A stretch of 64,000 nt of DNA from Bedellia somnulentella (taxonomy: Eukaryota; Arthropoda; Insecta; Lepidoptera; Bedelliidae), in the NCBI GenBank assembly GCA_963576735.1, contig OY755171.1:18104001-18168000 (forward strand), read 5' to 3'. The notes under the pieces were generated by a model. The model did no database searches. It was not told the origin of the DNA and saw only the letters and a list, made by a program, of their open reading frames with translations. The translations under genes and the position numbers were made by a program. This document shows positions 53,897 to 64,000 of this stretch, in pieces. Within the stretch, counting starts at the first letter, position 1; each line of letters starts with the position of its first letter.

Positions 53897-54046
53897 CACG
53901 TAGTATCGGACTTAGAATAGCACTGCTCCATTTCTTTCCATGGGTGTTCTTAATATTCGTAAGATTTTTGGGCGATGTGGCTGAGGAGTTTTTGATTCCG
54001 AAGCTCTGGCTACCCCTTCTAGGGATCTATAGCAGTGAGTATATTT
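53897..54046 (+). repeat. Family A repeat with internal deletion
   Basis: GTAGTATCGGACTTAGAATAGC at the start and CTCTGGCTACCCCTTCTAGG at the end. About 100 bases are missing between. Confidence 0.75.
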
Positions 54047-54879
54047 GTGTACTTAATGTATCTATTTAATTTGTATGTGGATATATACATTTATTCGAAT
54101 TAAGTCTCGGATTTAGTTGTTACCTGATTTTTTTTTTACTTTGACGTATCATAAAATAAGACTTGACAGGCATTTTTGTATTAGACGAAATTTTTGCAAA
54201 ATAAAATATAAGAATAATATTTTTTGAGAGATTTTCAGGAATGGGATGGCAAGAAATTCTTGTTTAGGCATACTTTATTTAGCTAAATAAATGACTATTG
54301 TTTTCGTTAAACTCTTTCATGTGATACCCAATTTGTAAATGTGCACTAAAACTATTCGGTCAGCCATATTGAATAGTTCACCGTTATGAATTAGGAGTGA
54401 CGTCATTAAGTAATTAATACAACCTATACTATATAATACCTATAGTCTAACCCATATGCTAAACTTTAAAGTAATTAATTTTCCTACTTCATGATTCATC
54501 TGCAAATGAATAACATATGAACACATACAACTGAAATAAACAAAACTTTTGCTAAATCGATTAACTCATAATTTGATACATTTCCTCGATAAATCAAAAC
54601 GTGTCCAACCATTATTATATTAGCGCGGGAAATAACAAAGTCAGTAATATATTTAGCTGTAGGAACTAGGAAAAACTAGTAACTATCGAAACTTGGTAAC
54701 AAGCATCAGTTATCGAAGTTAAATAATTATGGCCCAATCAATGGTGTCTTGACTTGGACCGATATATCTTTAGTTGAAGTTTGAACATTGTGGGATAGTA
54801 AATAATAACTTTATACGAAATGAGTATATTATGAGGAGGTAATTATTACTTGTTATTATATCAAAAAACTTGTACTTCA
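54047..54879. other. No recognisable gene
   Basis: AT-rich. Nothing is supported. Confidence 0.4.
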
Positions 54880-54888
54880 AAAGTAATT

Positions 54889-55087
54889 ACATACATACAT
54901 ACATATATATTCTCACGCCGTTAGTTCCCATTGGGGTAGGCAGAGACTATCGATCGCCACTTTATACGATCCTGGCAAACCTCTCTAGCTTCATTCACAT
55001 CCATCAATCTTTTCATACATGCTCTTTTATTCTTCGTACTTCGGACACCTGCCTTTTTGAGCATTTTCTATTTCATTTATTATTTTT
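54889..55087 (-). pseudogene. Family L LINE fragment with 9-bp TSD
   Basis: AAAGTAATT at 54880-54888 and 55088-55096 flanks a (CATA)-tailed L fragment in minus orientation, truncated soon after the KKAGV-coding part. Confidence 0.8.
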
Positions 55088-55134
55088 AAAGTAATTCTGT
55101 CGATAAAAAATGTCAGCTCATACATTTATACGCA

Positions 55135-55600
55135 CATACATATACTCAAGCCATTAGTTTCCATTGGGGTAGGCAGAGACTACTAATCGCCACTTCGTAC
55201 TATCCTGTCATACCTCTTTAGTTTCGTTTACATCCATCAATCTTTTCATACATGCTTTCTGTTATTTATGCTTTCATACATACTCTTTTAATCTTCATAC
55301 TTCGGACGCCCGTCATTTTGAGTACATAACATAAATATAAACGTTCACGCCGAATATCCCCGAAGGGGTTGGCAGAGGTATCACATTACTAAATACAACT
55401 CAGTCATGTGGGTTTCCTCACGATGTTATCCCTCACCGTTAACAACCATGATAAATTAGCCACACATATGTCTTTAGAAAGACAAATTGGTGTAGGCCCG
55501 ACCCGGGATTTGAACACTAGTCGCTTGCACGTTAACCGGTGTTCTACCCATTGAGCTATCACGTCGTCGTCGTTTTTGAGTACACTTTCACTTTTATAGG
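55135..55600 (-). pseudogene. Family L LINE fragment split by a T SINE
   Basis: L sequence from CATATACTCAAGCCATTAG to CGTCATTTTGAGTACA (55326) resumes at 55574 with TTTTGAGTACA and CTTTCAC. A local duplication of the CATGCTTT/CATACTCTTTT part is present near 55250-55290. Confidence 0.75.
55327..55573 (-). repeat. Family T SINE in an L fragment, 11-bp TSD
   Basis: TTTTGAGTACA stands at 55316-55326 and 55574-55584. The SINE keeps its tRNA-like head (TAGCTCAATGG and GTTCAAATCC on the minus strand) and its ACATA tail but lacks about 130 bases of body. It proves that T moved after this L copy was in place. Confidence 0.9.
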
Positions 55601-55794
55601 CTTGATTAATCAACAGTATTCAAGAGTAATCATATGATTAGGTAAAAAAAAGCTTTATTTTAAAATTTAGTTTTGTTTATAATCTTTGCGAGTGAAGTGT
55701 TTATCTATAATTGTGCATTGGGTCTGTAACGTTTAAATAATCTGAAAAAACTGTGTTATTGCCTTTAGGCATCTTTTTATTCGTATTTTCGTCG

Positions 55795-55990
55795 GCTTAG
55801 GAATTATAAATTCCTCAGCTACTTTTGGAAGTTGAGTGGGGAAAAGATGGTAAAAATAAAGGTTTTTAGTGATGGGTCTCCAACCGCATCGCCCAAAAAT
55901 CCAATAAAAAGCCCCAATACCCTTAGTCGCCTCTTACGGCACCCGTGGGTAGAAAGGGGTGGCGACATTCTAAGCCGGCACTACACGGCT
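55795..55990 (-). repeat. Family A repeat, 3' end missing
   Basis: TTAGGAATTATAAATTCCTCAGC through ACATTCTAAGCCGGCACTACACGG in minus orientation. The hairpin module is lost. Confidence 0.75.
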
Positions 55991-56269
55991 TCCAACGTGT
56001 CAGTGGGAATAATATTGAACATATGAAAGGAGAGATCCATAAAGGAGATGCTTAATTTATTAAGTCAATTCTAAGAATATAAAGCTAACCTAATTTTTTA
56101 TTTCTTTTTCTTATGTTTCGATTTTGTCTGTCACTAACTTTACTTGAAAGATTTATTTTTGCTTTAGATTTTTTTAACACAACGCCCAAAACACTTAAAA
56201 GCCTCGAACCCTTAATAACCTTTCACGACACCCACAAAACATATCCAGTTATAATGAACATAACATAAC

Positions 56270-56597
56270 ATATACTCACGGCTATAAATCCCTAGAAGGG
56301 GTAGCCAGAGCTAAGGAATTAGAAATTCCTCAGCCACTTTTGGAAAATTGAGTGGGGAAAAGATGGTAAACATACATACATACATACATATACTCACGCC
56401 ATTAGTTCCCATTGGGGTAGGCAGAGACTATTGATCGCCACTTCGCAGATGAAGATGGTAAAGTAAAGGTTGTTAGTGATGGGTTTCAACCGCATCGCCC
56501 AAAAATCCCTTAAAAGCCCCAATACCGCTAGTCGCCTCTTACGTACACCCATCGGTAGAAACGGGGTAGTGCTATTCTAATCCGACACTACACGGCA
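56270..56597 (-). repeat. Family A repeat split by a tiny L insertion
   Basis: Family A from CATATACTCACGGCTATAAATC to AAGATGGTAAA (56370), then from the repeated AAGATGGTAAA (56452) to GACACTACACGG. Confidence 0.88.
56371..56451 (-). repeat. 81-bp family L insertion with exact 11-bp TSD
   Basis: AAGATGGTAAA at 56360-56370 and 56452-56462 flanks only the L tail (CATA)n, the CTCACGCC...CCCATTGGGGTAGGCAGAG module and a few codons. Such extreme 5' truncation shows that this 3' end alone is enough to be recognised and inserted. Confidence 0.92.
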
Positions 56598-56739
56598 ATA
56601 TATTTAAATATAATGAAATTAGCTATAATTGAATATAGTAAGGGATATCAATTGTTTTAAGTAATACTATTAGCATACATTATGCTTTCACTCTTACAAA
56701 ACATATTAATTGTACAATTATATTGATATTGCCTAAAGT

Positions 56740-56880
56740 AATAATCCTATTGTTCTCTCCGTAAACGGGTTAATTCCAATCAGCCTCGCTTGCAAGTTCA
56801 GGCTAGATTTCTGTGGTTTCACCCAGTACAGTGAGTTTGCAACTCGGTGTGGCTGGCTGCTATCGTTTGTCAGGCTGAGC
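56740..56880 (+). pseudogene. Relic of a Dong/R4-type C-terminus
   Basis: In one plus frame PIVLSVNGLIP, ISLACKF and RLDFCG match PIVLSANGLIP, TSLATNLR and RLDFCG of the intact 1198-residue protein near its C-terminus, and the DNA matches as well (AACGGGTTAATTCCAA). The match fades after about 40 codons. This is the remains of a second, older element of the same clade. Confidence 0.75.
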
Positions 56881-56992
56881 GCAAGTTTTCAATTAAATTT
56901 ACTTTAATAATTGCTGAATTTCATTTTAAATCTCTTGTAAATTGATGATGAGCTATGAAGATTACTCTTGAAGATTGTGTATGTCAATACCG

Positions 56993-57140
56993 ACCGTGAT
57001 AGCCCAGTGGGTAACATTATCGTTTCTCATGCGAGGCGTGGATTCGAACCCTGATTTGGCCCTACACTAATATGTCTTTGTGTGCTAAGTGGCAATTGAT
57101 GAGAATGGCTTTCCTATTGGGAATGAGGGGTTGAGTATAA
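56993..57140 (+). repeat. tRNA-like SINE head (family T type)
   Basis: TAGCCCAGTGG (57000-57010) and GGATTCGAACC (57040-57050) are A and B boxes. CCCTACACTAATATGTCTTTG follows, as in family T heads. The body ends early. Confidence 0.75.
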
Positions 57141-57216
57141 GTGATTAAATTTTCTTTGATTATCGTATTTACTTAAAGATCATATATAATATTTCATTGG
57201 TCATATTAACGCCGAC

Positions 57217-57462
57217 ATATATACTTACGGCTATAAATCCCAAGAAGGGGTAACCAGAGCTAAGGAATTCGAAATTCCTCAGCCACTTTTGGAAAATTGA
57301 GTGGGGAAAAGATGGTAAAATAAGGGTTGTTGGTGCTGGGTCTCCAACCGCATCGCCCAAACATCCCTTAAAAAGCCCCAATACCGTTAGTCGCCTCTTA
57401 CGTACACCCACCGGAAGAAATGGGGTAGTGCTATTCTAAGCCCACACTACACAGCAACTACA
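57217..57462 (-). repeat. Family A repeat with exact 12-bp TSD
   Basis: ATTAACGCCGAC lies at 57205-57216 and 57463-57474. The 246-bp copy runs from the GTTGCTGTGTAGTG 5' end to the tail. It fixes the 5' end of the family together with 62392-62604. Confidence 0.93.
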
Positions 57463-57675
57463 ATTAACGCCGACTAAATATAAAAATAAAAATGACGAAT
57501 TTACGAGTATGGTTGATTTTCAATCACTGGACGAACCAAAGTTTTTATAGTTTTACAAGTACTAGTCTATCTAAACGGGGGACTTTTAAAATTAACATGA
57601 TATAACAAATTGGCAACTCCTTTGAAAGCCTGGGCATCTAGTACTTTTGCAGTTTTGTCAACCGTTTACTTTAGT

Positions 57676-59273
57676 CTTTGCCTATGAACACTATAGACAG
57701 AGTCATAATACAACGGGAGCGTACCTCTTTTAGATAGCAATATTTTTCCCTGTAATGTTGCGATCACTAGAAAACAATTACCCCAAAATACTATAATCAC
57801 CATTCTAAAAGCTACTTTTTAATTTAAAATTGATTACGTCAATTTATTGTTTAATTAAAGGTTTACTATATTATTTCCTGCAATCATATAATTATACATA
57901 CTTGCTCCTAGTATTATACAATCTTTTTTGTTTAATTTTACCATTTATTTTGATGTTTAATACACCGTGAAATCTGAAGCATTGTACTAACTTTCAGGGC
58001 TGAATCTTCCCATGATTACGAACAAATTTTTGTACGGGACTGACCTTGTTACTGGACAAAAAAAAACAGCTGTTCCATAAGTGCAAGTTATGTAAATATC
58101 ATACGGGTCATGGGTATAGTGGAGTCTATGTTTGTATTTTCAAAAATAAAAGCCAGCGCTATTTTATACAAGAGTTTTATTGCATTATTTACTATTGACC
58201 TTTAAACAAAATCAGTTTCGTGTGAAAATTTCGAATTCTTTCGTCTATTTTAGCCACATTTTTCATAAGATGATGTATTCGTACATCTAAGTATTTTAAA
58301 GCTATAGCCTTTATTAATAGCACAAGGTGGTTTTCGAAGGTGGCTCTGATGTGGTCGTTTAATGTCGGAAATATTCTTTTACCTAAATTCTTTTTCAAAA
58401 CAACTGCGACCATTTGAGCCAAAGCTTAGTCTTTGGACAAAAACGAGGTGCCTTTCAATTTTATAATATGCCTCAAAACTTTGGTTGATTTCCAATTGCA
58501 TCTTCCAGTGGCCGCAATCCATTTTTCTCGTAGATTCGGGTCTTTAGGAAAACTGTAATGAATACGAAGAAATTAAATAAATATAACAAATTTATTACTT
58601 ACTAATTCCGTAGATAACAATTGGAAATCATTCAGCGTCGCTATAGCGCGACGAAATTCATAATATACTCACTCATTAACATCAGTTTATTAATTTGAAA
58701 ATTTTACCCTAACGACAGGGTAGGATAAAAACGTGAATTATGGCAACACTGAGATACTGCATATTTTTAGGTTATACTATTAAAAAATTGCTCAAAATAA
58801 CTAAAGAAAATGCTAGTAATCTAGTTCAACGTAATTAACATTTGAATCACTTATTTTCTGATCGCGCAATGTATTTATTATGTATTTATCTGTAGAAAAA
58901 CATTAAAAAACTCTCTCACTTGTGGAAAGTCAATCCTTCGATGTGTTTTTCGCTGTGGCTTCCGCAGCCAAGCACGCTACACCCAACCATACCCCACTAA
59001 ATAATAACTTAATTAATGGAGTCTTTTTTGTCACAATAACAATATACAAAAGAATAAAATCTTTCTCAAAATAAAAAAAAAAACCAAAATCGCTCACAAG
59101 TCGACGCTTTGTTTGTCACAATTTAAAAGTGTGACATCAACAAAATGGGTTACGCGATAGAGATGACAATAAAGATTTGTGTCTCTTTTTAGCATATAAG
59201 AACTTAAATAAGGGCTTCCATTTTTAAAATGGATGACGTAACATCGCTCTGTCTATAGTGTTCATAGTCAAAG
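57676..59273 (-). mobile_element. P-like transposon with THAP remnant, 27-bp TIRs and 8-bp TSD
   Basis: The left end at 57676 (CTTTGCCTATGAACACTATA) and the reverse complement of the right end at 59273 (CTTTGACTATGAACACTATA) match at 26 of 27 positions. ACTTTAGT flanks both sides (57668-57675 and 59274-59281). Inside, a minus-strand gene remnant has a THAP-like segment. THAP domains and 8-bp duplications are features of the P superfamily. At 1.6 kb it is too short for a full transposase, so it looks like an internally deleted derivative. Confidence 0.8.
58192..58631 (-). pseudogene. THAP-type transposase remnant
   Basis: A start codon at 58631 is followed by a short exon, a 50-bp intron (donor GTAAGT at 58602, acceptor TTACAG at 58553) and FPKDPNLREKWIAATGR, NWKSTK and KGTSF, which resemble the middle of a THAP DNA-binding domain. 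The expected zinc ligands (C2CH) are not all present. After one stop the same frame continues AQMVAVVLKKNL, LLIKAIALKYLDVRIHH and ends TKLILFKGQ at 58192. This may be the C-terminus of the same transposase, brought next to the N-terminus by an internal deletion. No catalytic core remains. Assignment to the P superfamily is inference. Confidence 0.6.
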
Positions 59274-59809
59274 ACTTTAGTCTATTATTAAGGTGAGCGC
59301 TAACTGAAACATTTTTCACATTTTACAAACATTTTAACTTTGTATTAGGCGCATCACTTTACACTTCGAGCTGATGCTGCCAAGTTTCGTAGTATATTTG
59401 TAATTTATTTTGCTACAATAAAGATTAAGATTACTTCGTGAATAAAAACAAATTTAAGTGGCTATTGACTGGGTTACACGAACCAGTTAATAGTTTACTT
59501 TTCCATCTCCATTATTTACTTACCTTAATTTAAAAAGTACATAATAATCACTCCCATCATCCCAATAATTACATTTGTAATAAAAATTGTTAAAAAAACT
59601 GAAATACATGCATTTGAAGCACATTTAACTAAAAAAATTAAAAAAAAAGTTGATCGAGCGACGAAAAATATGCCCCAAGCGCCCTACGCTTTTTTTTATG
59701 ATTTTCACCTTATATCGGGAATTATTTTTTAGTTAAATGAAAAAACGTGTTTTTCAGTTTTTTGAAATTACATTTATTTTTAACTTTTTAGTACTAAATC
59801 ATTTGAAAT
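59274..59809. other. No recognisable gene
   Basis: AT-rich. Nothing is supported. Confidence 0.4.
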
Positions 59810-60060
59810 TATTTAATCCTGGCGACCCTAATCAGGATGAACCTATAAAATTATTATATTGTCCGTTATTCTCGACTAGTGGATCGGCCCAGTTTTGCAC
59901 GGGTAGCGTTGTTTTTTTAAATATTTGAGGTTACTTCAATCACTGCTCAAGCTTTGTGAAATTTTGCGTAATGATTGCAATATAAAGCACTCCTGAACAG
60001 TGTAGCTTGGTGATTTTGAATGCGTTTTTATGAACGGTTCAGTATCTCCGTCTCCGTTGA
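59810..60060 (+). repeat. Family C retroposon fragment
   Basis: AATCCTGGCGACCCTAATCAGG matches about 4067. The later part, from GACTAGTGGATCGG to GAACGGTTCAGTATCTCC, matches the reverse complement of 120-285. Confidence 0.55.
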
Positions 60061-60864
60061 GAAGCAAATTTTCAGACCACATTAGCAGCGACAGTAACTT
60101 AAAGTAGGAATGCCAAGCGCATTTGTAAACACCTAAACCAGAAGTCCTACTACGGTCTCGTTTTCAATGTGCGGTTACCTCAACTCTACTCTGTATCGAC
60201 TTGTTTGGATAGGAAGCTGCGCTGGTCGTCAAAGGGATCGCAGACACGAACATAAATAGACATCCGCCAACAAGATGTGAGACGCCAAATTTACACAAAT
60301 ATTTAACGAATACGCCAGCTATTTTTGAAAATGTCTTATGCTGGGATCTTCGTGGAGATTAAAAGTCGTTTCCTTGTGTTGTTTTCTGAATATTTTTTGT
60401 TTAGGCTATAAGTACAATAGTAATGTTTGTTGGAGAAATTTCGTTCTGTATTTTAAACTAAATTTTCATTATAGATTATTAGATTACCGAAGACAAGAAA
60501 CACTGTGAAATATTTTTTATTATTTAACAGTGTTTCTTAACTGTTTTATTAACTGTCTAGATACCTGCTGTTCATTTCAATTGTTAGAAGCGTAATCTTT
60601 TACTTTTTTTGGCTAAGCAATGGACTATCTTAACCCTTTGACAAGAATCCCATACAACCGCTAACGAGATCTTAATCAAAATAGAACATTTAAACACCGT
60701 GTTTTTTTTATAAAAGAAAGATCAGAATAAATAAAATACACATGTCTGGCCGACATACTCTCCTAATAAGCGATTAATAAACCAGTCTACATGCGACGGG
60801 CACGCGAGACGCCTTTTTAAGTTATTTCCGTTTGGCGTTGACTCAGACTAAATAAAACACATGC
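60061..60864. other. No recognisable gene
   Basis: Nothing is supported. Confidence 0.4.
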
Positions 60865-61113
60865 ATACATACATACATATACTCACGGCTATAATTCCCT
60901 AAACGGGGTAGCCAGAGCTTTGAAATGAGAAATTCCTCAGCCACTTTTGGAAGTTGAGTGGGGAAAAGATGGTAATAATAAATGATTTTGGTGACGGGTC
61001 TCCAACCACATCGCCCGAAAATCCCTTGTAAAGCCCTTATACCCTTAGTCGCCTCTTACGATCACCCACGGGTAGGAATGGGGTAGTGTTATTCTAAGCC
61101 GACACTACACAAC
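60865..61113 (-). repeat. Family A SINE-like repeat
   Basis: Minus-strand copy with a CATACATACATAC tail. AACACAT occurs on both sides and may be a short target duplication. Confidence 0.85.
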
Positions 61114-61290
61114 ACATCTAAAAGTAAATTTAATTTAATTGGTATTTTAAAAGTTTAATAAGAAGACTTATCATATTAGCTTTCTATAGCCTTTTAAGGA
61201 CATAATGATGATTTAACTTTGACCTATAATCGGTAGATCGCGATATCGTTAGATTTCGAACTACCTATTGGATATGGAGTCAAACTATAC

Positions 61291-61520
61291 CTTCTTCTTC
61301 TTCTTCTTCTAGTGCCTCTCCACTACTGGAGGTTGGCGGTCAGCTCCGAGTATTCCCTTTGGTCTTGGGCTAGGCGAAACAGGTCTTCGACGCCGGCAAT
61401 GTTGGTCCATTTTCTGATGTTTGAGAGCCACGATGCCCTTCTTCTTCCGACGCTCCGTTTCCCTTCAATCTTTCCCATCATGACCACTTGAAGCAGTTGG
61501 TAACTATACCTTGAGAATAA
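61291..61520 (-). pseudogene. C-terminus of an RTE-like LINE with (GAA)n tail
   Basis: On the minus strand VVMMGKIEGKRSVGRRRASW, LSNIRKWTNIAGVEDLFRLAQ and a stop at about 61323 are followed by GGAGAGGCACTAG and a GAA array (61291-61309 as TTC). The GKRSVGR...W...RxW pattern and a tail of short repeats directly after the stop are typical of RTE-type LINE ends. It is a different LINE from family L. The first codons of the open frame precede the homologous part. Confidence 0.7.
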
Positions 61521-61530
61521 ATTATATAAA

Positions 61531-62391
61531 GACCATAAAACTGCGTATATACTCATTAAAATTGGTGTTCGGCGTTAAACATCTACATTTTTTTAATAAG
61601 TCTCGGTTGTGAGCATATTCGTTGGCGGTGAGATCAAACCGAATACATTTAGGTAGATGTCACTGATTGTTAAATTAAAAATAACATGCACTTATTTTAT
61701 TTCCATCGGGAGTTTCTGTCAGTGGAGATAAATACCAGTTGTTTTCTTTCTCGACTTTATTTTAAGTGTAATTTCAAATTTAAATAGTACTACCATTTGT
61801 AGAGACTGCATGCTGTGGCGATGACTGAGTATATGGATTTTTAAATATTTATTTTAAGATGCAGTTAGATCTTATCACGTGAAATCCTTTACTTCGTCGT
61901 TCATTTATATTTTACTGCTTAAAACAAAACAATGTATGCGAAGCTCTTGTGTAATAGGCCAGTTTTTCTGTAGTTTTTTCGTGTTGTTTCTAAATTAATA
62001 ATGTTAATTTAAAATTTAAGCTGGATCGATATGAAACATAACCCATCTTTTAGCAAGTGACCGCTTTTTGGGCACTTGTGAAACAACGATAAACGTATTT
62101 TTCGGCGATAATATCGTAACAAATCAATACTAACTCTTCCTACAATTTTACATACAATCCATATCGCATCAAGTATAACTCAACTTATGCATTTCTGTAC
62201 TTTTCTGTGAAGTGTAATACATTGTGTTATAGCAATTGTCACTTGTACAGAATGAATGAGCTAGTGTTCTTCATAAATAAAAAATCTTCATTTACTTAAT
62301 CCCAGACATATTCCCGTTATAATTAGTGCACTCCATTCAAAAGTAAACGGCTATCGGTGAAAATCAGCGTATACCCTTTAACTTTCACACT
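61531..62391. other. No recognisable gene
   Basis: AT-rich. Nothing is supported. Confidence 0.4.
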
Positions 62392-62604
62392 ACATACATA
62401 CATTATATAAGGAATTAGAAACTCCTCAGCCACTTTTGGAAAGTTGAGTAGGGTAAAGATGGTAAAATAAAGGTTATTAGTGATGGGTCTCCAACCACAT
62501 CGCCCAAAAATCTCTTAAAAGCTCCAATACCGTTAGTTGCCTCTTACGTACACCCACCGGCAGAAATGGGGTAGTGCTATTCTAAGCCGACACTACACAG
62601 CAAC
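62392..62604 (-). repeat. Family A repeat with exact 15-bp TSD
   Basis: TTTAACTTTCACACT lies at 62377-62391 and 62605-62619. The copy has the GTTGCTGTGTAGTG 5' end; the tail side has lost the hairpin module by a later deletion. Confidence 0.93.
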
Positions 62605-62945
62605 TTTAACTTTCACACTGTAACTTGAAAATTCCAATCAGACACTTTTATTAAAATTATTTGTGTAGATCAATATTCATAACTCCGATTACAAGGATAT
62701 CGGTCCTTCCTAAAGGTTACCAGGTCAGAGATTTAACCGGATCTCTCATTACTGGCTGATTGCATAAATATGCACTTAAATGAAAGTTTGAGAAAGAATT
62801 ACGAGCAGGCTTGTAGGTCAATGAAACGCATATAATTAGGTATAACTAATTCAGCAAAATAAGTCTTGTTGAGAAATGCTGTTGCAACTGCAGAGAAGAG
62901 ATTGACTAAAGAGATGTAAAAAGCGCAAATGTACCAAACGGTTCT

Positions 62946-64000
62946 TACTTACTTACTTACTTATACTCATGCCCATTGTTCCCATTGGGGTAGGCAGAGA
63001 CTATCGATCGCCACTTTGTACGATCCAGGCAAATAACTTTTGCTTATGTTACATTCATCATTCTTCTCATACATGCTCTTTTATTCTTCATACTTCGGAC
63101 GCCGGCCTTTTTGAGCACACACTCTATTTGGTCCAGGTGTGTCCTCCGTGGTCGTCCTCTACTCACATTACCTTGCACGTTGGCTCTATAGATCTCTTTC
63201 ACCAATTTACTGTCATACATCCTCTCTATGTGCCCAAACCACACACATCTTTCACACCTAAACGTTCACGAATTACACTATTTCTCACTCTGTCGCACAA
63301 CCTTACATTACATATACTTCTGAGGGATCTCATTTCCACTGCATTCACTCTACTTTCATGCCTCTTTTGCCATGCCCAACATTCACTACCATACATCAGC
63401 GTAGGAACCAGTACAGCATTGTGAACTGCCATTCGCGCCTTTTCAGACAGGAACTGGCTCGACATTAGACTGTTTATGGCTCCATTTACCGCATTTCCCT
63501 TTTTTACTCTCCTTTCAATATCTTCCTCGCATTTTCCGTCCCTTGTAAACAAACTTCCCAGATATACAAACTCTTTCACTTGTTCCACTTTCTTGCCACC
63601 TATTGTAATCTCACATTCTGTCATACTTTCCTCTCTCTGGAAAACCATTGTCTTGGTTTTGTCCACATTCACTCGCATGCCCTTTCTTTCAAAAGACTTA
63701 CACGCAATATTCACCATCTCTTGCAACTCATTTACCGTTGATGCAAGTAATACTTGATCGTCAGCGTATATGACATTTAGGCATTTGATGACGAATCCAC
63801 CCATTCTCAGACCATAATCACTTTCGCGTAGTTCTTTCAAACAGTCATCCATGAACAGATTGAAAAGCCACGGAGAAGCTACACAACCCTGACGTACACC
63901 CCTAGAGATTTCAAACCAGTCCGTGTTTTCTCCGTCTATTCTTACACATGCACTGGAACCCTCATAGAGTGACTCCAATGCACGTATAAGTTGGCTCCCC
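62946..64000 (-). pseudogene. Family L LINE, polymerase and C-terminal part, running off the right edge
   Basis: From the window edge the minus strand reads QLIRALESLYEGSSACVRI, GVRQGCVASPWLFNLFMDD (motif B), YADD (63757-63768, motif C, two catalytic Asp), VNVDKTKTMVF, VKEFVYLGSLFTRDGK and LMYGSECWAWQKR up to 63226. A deletion with frameshift near 63240 removes the GVKDDIV...LRWFGH junction. A second frame (WFGHIERM, GRPRRTHLDQIE) then runs to about 63044, and later codons are broken. The end is CTGCCTACCCCAATGGG with an (ACTT/AAGT)n tail at 62942-62963. The N-terminal nuclease would lie outside. The tail directly after the frame suggests an RTE-like clade, but I am not certain. It cannot make a full protein. 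Confidence 0.8.

Noticed and set aside
62969..63424. 151-codon plus-strand frame, and similar plus frames at 8669, 48471, 53630 and 54870
   Set aside because: All are antisense readings of the family L C-terminus.

Overview
The window looks like intergenic or intronic nuclear DNA from a moth or butterfly (Lepidoptera). I infer this from the high A+T content, the near absence of host coding sequence, and the repeats: a Dong/R4-type retrotransposon sitting in (TTA)n, LINEs ending in (TATG)n, tRNA-derived SINEs, and short phrases that I recall as common in lepidopteran genomes. I could not run a database search, so family names rest on motifs and structure. Apart from one possible host promoter with a non-coding leader exon on the minus strand (about 27.17-27.53 kb), almost everything I can explain is mobile DNA.

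Three retroposon families dominate. Family L is a LINE whose reading frame runs almost to its (TATG)n tail; most copies are 5'-truncated, and the longest enters from the right edge (62.9-64.0 kb). Family A is a SINE-like repeat of about 210-260 bp with a defined 5' end. Family T is a tRNA-derived SINE with clear A and B boxes. Several copies keep exact target-site duplications of 9-15 bp. All three families end in the same 3' module of about 45 bases, which can fold into a two-stem hairpin. One base pair of the outer stem is swapped in a compensatory way between L/T and A. This suggests that the L reverse transcriptase recognises this hairpin and mobilises A and T in trans.

Other elements, left to right. 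At 5.2-8.1 kb is a DNA transposon with 25-bp terminal inverted repeats, many CAGTCCCCTG-type repeats and a decayed transposase. At 14.5-14.8 kb is a CR1/L2-like LINE end. At 15.27-19.18 kb is a full-length Dong-like element with an intact 1198-residue frame, inserted in the (TTA)n tail of another retroposon. At 24.69-25.45 kb is a foldback/MULE-like element with a 9-bp duplication. At 29.93-30.49 kb is a miniature LTR element (TRIM). Two 138-bp hairpin MITEs and a 146-bp MITE family (some copies joined as inverted pairs) are scattered. At 36.2-37.0 kb is a foldback element carrying an L fragment. At 48.9-50.4 kb are two more inverted-repeat elements. At 56.74 kb is a Dong-type relic. At 57.68-59.27 kb is a THAP-domain, P-like transposon with an 8-bp duplication.

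Elements are heavily nested (T in A, L in A, T in L, MITE in T, Dong in a LINE tail), which gives a relative order of insertion. Boundaries of repeats without a target-site duplication are approximate to about 10-20 bases.
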